Shown: positions 57,808 through 64,000 of the stretch, piece after piece
Position numbering within the stretch: the first letter of the stretch is position 1
Layout of the letters: each line of letters starts with the position of its first letter
IMG/VR virus record: IMGVR_UViG_3300032073_000008
Location: 1-64,000 of that record
Reading direction: 5' to 3' (one strand)
DNA: 64,000 nucleotides
DNA from: a virus
Notes under the pieces: model-generated
What the model saw: the letters and a program-made list of their open reading frames with translations, nothing else
Databases searched by the model: none
Told to the model about the DNA's origin: nothing
Position numbers and translations under genes: made by a program

Positions 57808-58234
57808 CTTTTTCTTCACCTTTAATTAATTTTTGTAAATCTGCTGTGCTACCAACAAACAGAGCATTATTAGTCACATTTGCTGGTTGATTATTTTCTT
57901 CTTCGCGCAGAAGTTTAACTTTCTTTTGAATGTCTAACAAATCTTTATTTGCATCAACAAGAGTTTTTGTTAGTTGTGAAACAACTTCGAATGCTCTTGG
58001 ATGTTCACTTGCTTTGGCTAACTCAAGCAAATTATCAAGAGCATATGAACCTTTCTCTATAACATCATAGAGATTATCTCTGGCATAGGTGTAGTCTTTA
58101 GAGACATCATCTGGCAGATTTTTTGTTTTCTCTTCAAAGTTTGAACGAACTAATGATTGTTTTGGTTCATCATCTACAAGCTCTGCTTCAACTTCAAAAA
58201 TTTCATTCAAATTATCTGTGACATTGTTTTTCAT
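57800..58234 (-). CDS. 16: Small terminase subunit gp16
   Basis: This is a DNA-recognition subunit that regulates gp17. The helical core is RDNLYDVIEKGSYALDNLLELAKASEHPRAFEVVSQLTKTLVDANKDLLD (~50-100) with the hallmark HPRAFEVVSQL. 144 aa (T4: 164). The start follows AGGT. It overlaps the SNase gene by 8 nt, so gp16, SNase and gp17 form one translational cascade. Confidence 0.92.
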   Translation of the reverse strand: MKNNVTDNLNEIFEVEAELVDDEPKQSLVRSNFEEKTKNLPDDVSKDYTYARDNLYDVIEKGSYALDNLLELAKASEHPRAFEVVSQLTKTLVDANKDLLDIQKKVKLLREEENNQPANVTNNALFVGSTADLQKLIKGEEKDV

Positions 58235-58246
58235 AATTTTTCATAC

Positions 58247-59080
58247 CTAATCATCAATACCATCAAAGAAATCAAACTTATCAAAGGCTAATCCATATGT
58301 GCTGTTTGCACTCACCGATGAATATGCTACACTTGCTGACGAGTTTGTTGTTGGTGAACCATTTGCCAATAATCCTGGACTCAGTTTAATTCTACTGCTC
58401 GGTGCTTCATTTGTAGCTAGTGGCGACAATGTAGACGGCATGTTAAAATCGACCGTTGATCTTTTGATCACACCTCTATTGCTAGTTGGTCCAAAAATAT
58501 AACCCTTGACTGTGAAGTTAAAAGTGTATATAATAGCTCTGCGAGTTTGAAAGTCTGCTTCATATGCATCTTCAATCGACATACCTTGCATGACTGTTGG
58601 TATGTCATAATAATGACCAGTCTCTTTAACCAACTTCAAACTGTGAGTAAACTCAGGTCTAAAGTAAGGCAGAATCTGTTCTGTAACCTGAACAGCATCT
58701 TCATTGTTAGCAAACATACCATATAAAGAAATATTTATATCATATGGCACAGGTGTAAACTGAGAAACAGAAGCATTGTTGTTAGAAGAAATAGCTGTAT
58801 TTTTCTGTAACTTATTTAATCCTCTGTTTGGAGAATATGACATATCAGTAATTTCAAACGAAAGTCTCGGGAGCTGAGTAGCAACTTGTCTATTCAAGTT
58901 TGGATCTTGATTTAATCTCGCCAAGAACTTTTCTTTTGGTCCATATGCTATCGGTACACGAATTGATTGAACAGCTACACCGCTTGTGTTAAAGCGAACA
59001 ACATCAATATCGTTGAACATTGAGCCAAACATAATGATATATTTTCGAATCGCACCGTGATTATAATAGTTACCAAACAT
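58247..59080 (-). CDS. 15: Tail sheath stabiliser gp15
   Basis: This is a T4 gp15-type ring that caps the tail and links it to the neck. The N-terminal block IRKYIIMFGSMFNDIDVVRF (~11-30), PIAYGPKEKFLARLNQDPN (~43-61) and YDINISLYGMFANNEDAVQV are conserved. 277 aa (T4: 272). GAGGG ribosome-binding site. It follows gp14 directly. Confidence 0.94.
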   Translation of the reverse strand: MFGNYYNHGAIRKYIIMFGSMFNDIDVVRFNTSGVAVQSIRVPIAYGPKEKFLARLNQDPNLNRQVATQLPRLSFEITDMSYSPNRGLNKLQKNTAISSNNNASVSQFTPVPYDINISLYGMFANNEDAVQVTEQILPYFRPEFTHSLKLVKETGHYYDIPTVMQGMSIEDAYEADFQTRRAIIYTFNFTVKGYIFGPTSNRGVIKRSTVDFNMPSTLSPLATNEAPSSRIKLSPGLLANGSPTTNSSASVAYSSVSANSTYGLAFDKFDFFDGIDD

Positions 59081-59845
59081 TTAGAAACCCTCACTAAATG
59101 GATTCATCTCACTGAAGTCAACAAAGTCTGCTGCTTTTAAGTCAAATGTGCTATTTCTTGCTGCTGAATCAGTTGATTCAATGCTATATTCTTCATTCAA
59201 TACATTCTCTCCACTCTCCATGACAAGATTATCGCCAGACTCATCAAGTATCTGGTTGTCCATTCTATCGCCAGAGTATAATGTCTCGATCTCATCAATG
59301 GTATTGATACCAGTGTTAAGCCTTTCATGGCTGTATTCAAACAACTCACAACGGAGATCATATGTTTGTAGTGAGCCAAGCTGGTAGAAAACAGATTCAT
59401 GCTCAACAAACTTAACTTCAAACAACTTATTATTGAGCGGAAAATAAATTAGATCACCCTCAACTGGACGACCTGCAGCTTTTGTTGTGTTTTCGTCTTG
59501 AATTTCTTCGCTGAATCTTCTGCGTGAAACAGTTAATGTCATTTCGTCTCTTATCTCAACATTAAACTTAGATAAGAAATCACCATCACCATCAAACCCA
59601 TCTACTGACTTAATATACATCTCAATAGAATAAGCTGATAATGATTCACCATCACCATCACCATTTGTAACTGCGTCAAACTTAGACAGGGTATCTTCGC
59701 CAAAGACACCGTCTTCAGCAACTAATGTTCTGGGCATGTAATAACAATCTACACCATAAACCTTAATTGCCTCAGTTACGAGATCTTCTATAAGGTTTTG
59801 TTCTTCTGTAAATTGATAATTATTAAAATATAAATTTGTAGCCAT
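59081..59845 (-). CDS. 14: Neck protein gp14
   Basis: This neck protein forms the head-tail connector ring with gp13. LVTEAIKVYGVDCYYMPRTL (~23-42), EMYIKSVDGFDGDGDFLSKF and PVEGDLIYFPLNNKLFEVKFVEHESVFYQLGSLQTYDLRCELFEYSHE (~128-175) are characteristic. 254 aa (T4: 256). It follows gp13 by 4 nt, and its stop abuts the gp15 start. Confidence 0.94.
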   Translation of the reverse strand: MATNLYFNNYQFTEEQNLIEDLVTEAIKVYGVDCYYMPRTLVAEDGVFGEDTLSKFDAVTNGDGDGESLSAYSIEMYIKSVDGFDGDGDFLSKFNVEIRDEMTLTVSRRRFSEEIQDENTTKAAGRPVEGDLIYFPLNNKLFEVKFVEHESVFYQLGSLQTYDLRCELFEYSHERLNTGINTIDEIETLYSGDRMDNQILDESGDNLVMESGENVLNEEYSIESTDSAARNSTFDLKAADFVDFSEMNPFSEGF

Positions 59846-59849
59846 TTAA

Positions 59850-60590
59850 TTAGCCTATCATATCCATAGCTGGCATAGAGAATCGTTTCTGTACTTCTTC
59901 TTCTAACTTTTGGATTTCTTCATTGGCTTCATTCCAAATATTTTGACCATTAAATGTTACTCCACCTGGAAGTTGTAAACCCTCAAACTTTTTAAGGTTT
60001 TCACCCCATTGTTTTTTGATTAAAGCAGTCGCATATTGACGCAACCACCAATCGCCCCAGACTTGCGTATTTGAGTCTGGATCAATAACTTGATAACACT
60101 CAACGATAATATACTCACCGACATTTACTCTAGACCAGTCCATATCAATATGTAACTTGTCAGTGTGACGACTAAATCTTAATGGTTGCTTCCCTACAAA
60201 TAACTCTTGTAGGAGAGCGATTCTTTCCATAGAAGAAGCATAATTCTGAAATTGTGCGTGTGACCAATCATAAACATCATTAAGTGTTATTTGATATCTA
60301 AGATTGAACATATTATTTGTATTAAGTCCAGCACCAATTGGAAAAATGTTTATCACACCATTAATAGTTTCGGGTATAGTTAAATACCCATTATTAATAT
60401 CTGCTTGTGTTACTTGTGCTTTTAGAAAAGTTCTTTCGGTGCCATCATAATGATAATCTCTATAAAAATCTAATGCGTCATCTATACGATCATCTACTTG
60501 ATCGTCATCAACATTAATTTCAACAACTGGTGCACCGAGCCTGCGTAGGCAATATGTTTTGAATGTGCTTTTACTTGTAGGTACTGACAT
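59850..60590 (-). CDS. 13: Neck protein gp13
   Basis: Partner of gp14 at the portal. The opening TSKSTFKTYCLRRLGAPVVEINVDDDQVDDRIDDALDFYRDYHYDG (~5-50) is the gp13 hallmark, followed by TIPETINGVINIFPIG and a WGDWWLRQYATALIKKQWGENLKKF block (~178-202). 246 aa (T4: 309). A late promoter ~34 nt upstream probably drives gp13 to gp17. Confidence 0.94.
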   Translation of the reverse strand: MSVPTSKSTFKTYCLRRLGAPVVEINVDDDQVDDRIDDALDFYRDYHYDGTERTFLKAQVTQADINNGYLTIPETINGVINIFPIGAGLNTNNMFNLRYQITLNDVYDWSHAQFQNYASSMERIALLQELFVGKQPLRFSRHTDKLHIDMDWSRVNVGEYIIVECYQVIDPDSNTQVWGDWWLRQYATALIKKQWGENLKKFEGLQLPGGVTFNGQNIWNEANEEIQKLEEEVQKRFSMPAMDMIG

Positions 60591-60623
60591 ATGTATAGTC
60601 TCGAAGTCTGGATTAATCTAGAC

Positions 60624-60631
60624 TATTTATA
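60624..60631 (-). promoter_or_regulatory. T4-type late promoter of gp13-gp17
   Basis: Minus strand TATAAATA, ~34 nt upstream of the gp13 ATG. Confidence 0.78.
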
Positions 60632-60672
60632 AGAACAATAAACAGTTATAATCTATCAACTACACCATAAAT

Positions 60673-61209
60673 TCATGAAGGTATGCCTTTAAACTTCCCA
60701 TCTTCAAAATCATCCTCACCGAACACAAAATCTTCATATGCATTTTTCAAATCATCATCCCAATATTTTTTTTCATGTTTTTCAATAGCAGCAAATGTGA
60801 CCTCACAACCATCAAGTTCTGGAGTATCAGGTTCCCAATCAATTAACACAGTAGTTGAAACCAACATCATATTCCTCACTGCTTCTGCTAAATTATCGCC
60901 ATGAGATTCTTCGGTTTTAGATGTAGTTGCTAGAGGATAAAAAATTAATCCATTTTGTATTCTTTCTTTCTTTAATAAGCCGTGTGTTGTTGTCATCTTT
61001 TTTGACAAGAATAATGGTTTAAACTTCAAATATTTCTGAGGAACACCATCTTTTTTTCTGGCGATACGGCTCTCAGTTATTTCAACAACAGGAACTTGAG
61101 ATTGAATTTTCGGAGATGGATCAAAATCTTCATATCTTTCACCCAGTTCTTTCCTTATATGTTCCAATTCTTCTTCTGTCATGTGGTAATTTTTATTTGA
61201 TCTACTCAT
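60673..61209 (-). CDS. Hypothetical protein downstream of the fibre gene (178 aa)
   Basis: Starts MSRSNKNYHMTEEELEHIRK at ATG 61207-61209 behind GAGGTG, overlapping the fibre gene stop by 4 nt. The middle has PQKYLKFKPLFLSKKMTT and LLKKERIQNGLIFYPLAT. The C-terminus is acidic (EDFVFGEDDFEDGKFKG). No membrane segment or enzyme motif. Coupling to the fibre-like gene suggests an assembly chaperone or small structural partner. Not recognised. Confidence 0.65.
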   Translation of the reverse strand: MSRSNKNYHMTEEELEHIRKELGERYEDFDPSPKIQSQVPVVEITESRIARKKDGVPQKYLKFKPLFLSKKMTTTHGLLKKERIQNGLIFYPLATTSKTEESHGDNLAEAVRNMMLVSTTVLIDWEPDTPELDGCEVTFAAIEKHEKKYWDDDLKNAYEDFVFGEDDFEDGKFKGIPS

Positions 61210-64000
61210 GTGTCTACGCACCTCATAACAAATGATTGTGCTATAACGGAATGCATTTTTTTCTGTACCGCATTTCCAGGTGGATAGCTATCATAATGAA
61301 CTGTTCCAGGACGCTGTAGCACTTCAAGTGCCAAGTTTCCAGCAGAGCTTGTTTTAGTGGGGTCATCAGGATCCATAATCATCGAAAGTGTGGTTCTAGC
61401 ACCGCCAGCATAGGATTGATATGTCCTGTATTCCTGTTCATGAATATGATTGTAGTCGACATTTGTGTGCGATATATCAAGAGTAGGTCTCTGAGGACCA
61501 AACGCAAAATCATCAAATACTGTATGAATCATAAGATCACCATAATTAACAGCTTGTTGAGTCTCTGGACCTAGAACATCACTCGAACCAAAAGTGAAAG
61601 ATTGAAGACCAGTTCTCTCTGGTGATTTGAAAGAGTTTGTCACACATTCCCATTTTCCTGGAAACATAAAAACATCTTGTACAGCAAAACGCTTGCTTGC
61701 ATGCTGACCGACAAATCTGACTTTTAATCTCCCTATCTCGCTAAGTGGAAGAGGGATATGATAGACATACCATAATGAGTGTGGGTGGTCTGCTTCATTG
61801 GATATGCCAGCTGTTTGACCTAGAGCTTCTAAATGTCCTTGCGGATAATCACCTTCTCCGTCGTTATCTTCTCCACCAAAAGAATATGCACCCCTCAATG
61901 GGAAACAGTCTACAGTAGATAAATCAGCATCACCAGTTCCTTCAGTAACATTTAAACAAGTGGGTTGAAATTTTGAAGAAGCATCATTAACAAAGTCATC
62001 CGAGTTGCCTCCCAAGTTCCCACCTTCATAAGAAAAATAACCTTTGGTGTCAGTTCCATCCATAACCTCTGCACCTAGCTGTGCGTGATTTATAAGGACG
62101 GTTGTGAAGGTATAGTCCCTATAATCTAATCTCTGGGAATAATTTTTTCTAGTTCCTTCTGAACCACCCCAAAATAAACCAAATAGATTAGTATCTTCTG
62201 TCACAGCAGATGTTGTGTCATGTTGAGGCATAGAACCAAAAAAACCGTCACCAGTGCCACCTGATATATATTGTTCAAACATAGCATCAGTGTCATATTT
62301 GAAAGAATAATAAGTCATTACTCTATCTTCTTCATGCTGAGGGCTTAAATATGTGTACTGTCTGCTAACTTCGGTTGGACCCCTGCTCCATGCTCTAGTA
62401 TTGTAAAAGTGTAACCTTGCTTCCCAAAGCTCTGGTTTTTTCTGAGCAGATTGAAAATCAGAAAATTTTAATAGGTTTCCTTCAACTGAGTGATCTCCGA
62501 TTGTTAATAACTCGCTATCATTGTAACGCGGTATTCCTCTTGTACCCCACCTTCCTGGTGTCGATGTTTGAAGCATTCTTCGCAATGCTTGTAACTCTAA
62601 CGCATCTGCATTAGAAGTATCACCTGCAGCACGAGTTTTTTTTGCTGCCGATATAAATGTGTTTACTATACCATCTGTTCTCGGAACATCAGCTAAAGGC
62701 AAGATTTTGTCTGAATGCCATAAAAAATCAGCAAAAGAAGTGTCATTATTCAAATCGCCATAGTAACCAACACTCGGAAGATTTAAAATACCATTATTGT
62801 CGCCTCTATCAGCATAATTGAGATAATATAATAACCTCACCACTCCAGCACTATCTGGACCCTCGACTGAGATGAGAGAACCACTTATAAAATATGGACC
62901 AATATCACTGCCAGTGTTATTTCTTAAGAACATGTTTTTTAGGTTGCCATTATATTCAATTTGACTAGCCCCAGTCGCAGTAAATTCACTACCAAAACGG
63001 TTTGATTCTATTATTGTTGTGAATTTAGTATCTCGCCCATCATTCAGGTTGTCAGTATCATAGGTTCCACCACTATCGCTTGGATTAAAACTGACTTGGA
63101 AAAAAGCACCGTCATTTCCTGACACAGTTCCTGAAGCGTCGGTAAAACCAGATGTGTCATATGCAGCATAAGTACCTGTGACATCTCGTGTTAAACCACG
63201 ATAATATCCGCTCAAGTATGACTCACTAAAAAATCTAACTCCTCCTTCCCATGAATGTGTTGACTCTGGTTTATAAACATCTGGCAGGTGACCAAATTCA
63301 TCCATGATACCACCTTCAAGTAAACTTAGATAAGTAATATCATTATTAACTTTTATACTGGGTGTTGATTCAGCACCAGTTTGGGAAATTTGAACAACCT
63401 TTCCTGCACCAATTTCTATCGAAGTATCATCGATTGTTGTACTCCATACACCATTTTCTTGGAGGCTTTGATCAAAATTCAAAATACCAAATATAGTATA
63501 AGTGGCAAAGGTTGGGTCGTTTGATGCTAATATTCTCGTATAATCTGCATGATGAAAACTGCTAGTATCAGTGCCTCTAATTTTAATTGTAAATTTGGAA
63601 ATGTTTCTTGGTTGAAGCATATCAATTTGCAGATAATTTAAACTTGCATCAGTGATGCCTAATGTCCACCACCAGTGAGATCCACCAAAAGCAGAATCTG
63701 GGCTATAGGTAGACGAATGAGAATAGCCAGCACTTACTGATATATCGCCTTGAGAGTATGGACCAAGTAGTTCGTCTGCACCACCATCAAGGTCGCTGCC
63801 ATCTACTGCGAATGTGGCGGTTGGATAGACTGTATTAGTCACAGCTTCCGTTATCTGACATGATGATATCGCCTGACGATCTGTGCTGTTATTAAAAGTT
63901 CTGAGAGCAGTTTCGTTTGCAGTTAATACAGCATCTGTGCCATCTGTAGCAATGATCCTATAATACCTATATGGACCGCCATGTGGACCACCGTTTCCAG
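61206..64000 (-). CDS. Large fibre/adhesin-like virion protein, 5' end outside window (partial)
   Basis: The frame stays open to the right edge. The stretch upstream of a GTG at 63840-63842 reads PYRYYRIIATDGTDAVLTAN and continues without a stop, so that GTG is internal and the gene is truncated by the window. At least 930 codons are visible. YLQIDMLQPRNISKFTIKIR is typical of an F5/8 type C (discoidin) carbohydrate-binding domain, near the visible N-terminus. The rest is beta-rich with many G, S and T residues. Likely a tail fibre or adhesin that binds host glycans. The exact structural position is unknown. Confidence 0.75.
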   Translation of the reverse strand, partial: GNGGPHGGPYRYYRIIATDGTDAVLTANETALRTFNNSTDRQAISSCQITEAVTNTVYPTATFAVDGSDLDGGADELLGPYSQGDISVSAGYSHSSTYSPDSAFGGSHWWWTLGITDASLNYLQIDMLQPRNISKFTIKIRGTDTSSFHHADYTRILASNDPTFATYTIFGILNFDQSLQENGVWSTTIDDTSIEIGAGKVVQISQTGAESTPSIKVNNDITYLSLLEGGIMDEFGHLPDVYKPESTHSWEGGVRFFSESYLSGYYRGLTRDVTGTYAAYDTSGFTDASGTVSGNDGAFFQVSFNPSDSGGTYDTDNLNDGRDTKFTTIIESNRFGSEFTATGASQIEYNGNLKNMFLRNNTGSDIGPYFISGSLISVEGPDSAGVVRLLYYLNYADRGDNNGILNLPSVGYYGDLNNDTSFADFLWHSDKILPLADVPRTDGIVNTFISAAKKTRAAGDTSNADALELQALRRMLQTSTPGRWGTRGIPRYNDSELLTIGDHSVEGNLLKFSDFQSAQKKPELWEARLHFYNTRAWSRGPTEVSRQYTYLSPQHEEDRVMTYYSFKYDTDAMFEQYISGGTGDGFFGSMPQHDTTSAVTEDTNLFGLFWGGSEGTRKNYSQRLDYRDYTFTTVLINHAQLGAEVMDGTDTKGYFSYEGGNLGGNSDDFVNDASSKFQPTCLNVTEGTGDADLSTVDCFPLRGAYSFGGEDNDGEGDYPQGHLEALGQTAGISNEADHPHSLWYVYHIPLPLSEIGRLKVRFVGQHASKRFAVQDVFMFPGKWECVTNSFKSPERTGLQSFTFGSSDVLGPETQQAVNYGDLMIHTVFDDFAFGPQRPTLDISHTNVDYNHIHEQEYRTYQSYAGGARTTLSMIMDPDDPTKTSSAGNLALEVLQRPGTVHYDSYPPGNAVQKKMHSVIAQSFVMRCVDT

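Noticed and set aside
58732-58739. TATAAATA inside gp15
   Set aside because: Within coding sequence ~500 nt from the next start, in an operon already served by a promoter. Not called.
712-62614. Many plus-strand ORFs of 60-180 codons and alternative-frame minus ORFs
   Set aside because: They lie antisense to or inside well-supported genes, lack ribosome-binding sites and have low-complexity or unnatural protein compositions.

Overview
The window is an AT-rich stretch of a T4-superfamily myovirus genome. Every convincing gene lies on the minus strand, so transcription runs from high to low coordinates. The T4 core genes are in the order known from T4-like phages of marine bacteria (cyanophages, pelagiphages and relatives). 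Accessory genes such as hsp20, peptide deformylase, a CobS-like ATPase, MazG, a PhyH-type dioxygenase, FkbM and many sugar-metabolism genes fit the same ecology. I see no photosynthesis genes, tRNAs or integrase, so the host cannot be named from the sequence.

Layout, right to left. 64000-57800: a large fibre-like protein cut by the window edge, a small unknown, neck and tail proteins gp13, gp14, gp15 and small terminase gp16. 57807-46510: an SNase-like nuclease, large terminase gp17, sheath gp18, tube gp19, portal gp20, prohead core proteins, protease gp21, scaffold gp22, major capsid gp23, a DUF4278-like micro-ORF and a gp3-like tail completion protein. 46465-40212: uvsY, uvsW, an Sm-like protein, late sigma factor gp55, gp47, gp46 and peptide deformylase. 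40172-35893: five tightly overlapping genes (class II glutamine amidotransferase, GNAT acetyltransferase, aGPT-PPlase-like protein, TET/JBP-type 2OG-Fe(II) dioxygenase, P-loop kinase) behind a perfect consensus promoter. This is very probably a DNA base hypermodification pathway and is the main find. 35814-31539: hsp20 and a CobT/CobS-like pair (vWA plus HExxH protein, MoxR-type AAA ATPase). 31445-23761: glycosyltransferase, DUF3310 protein, clamp gp45, FkbM methyltransferase, epimerase, clamp loader gp44/gp62, DexA-like exonuclease, RegA, MazG and lysozyme. 23630-21263: two secreted proteins and a membrane-anchored coiled-coil protein. 21097-12231: small early genes, a short UDP-sugar dehydrogenase, a HAD phosphatase, a DNA polymerase split into two genes by a 90-codon ORF, uvsX and the gp41 helicase. 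12085-1: two late genes with T4-like capsid-targeting N-termini, a sugar-modification cluster, a nucleotidyltransferase-headed giant protein and small structural proteins.

Two promoter classes are readable. Early genes follow sigma70-like boxes (TTGACA/TTGACT/TTGTCT, 17-bp spacer, TATAAT/TAGAAT). Virion genes follow T4 late promoters (TATAAATA). Genes within an operon often overlap by ATGA or TAATG. Several Rho-independent terminators, two with UUCG loops, close the units. The genes form a self-contained replication, recombination, late-transcription and packaging programme. On top of it sit surface-glycan enzymes, predicted injected proteins and a predicted DNA-modification operon that would protect the phage genome from host nucleases.
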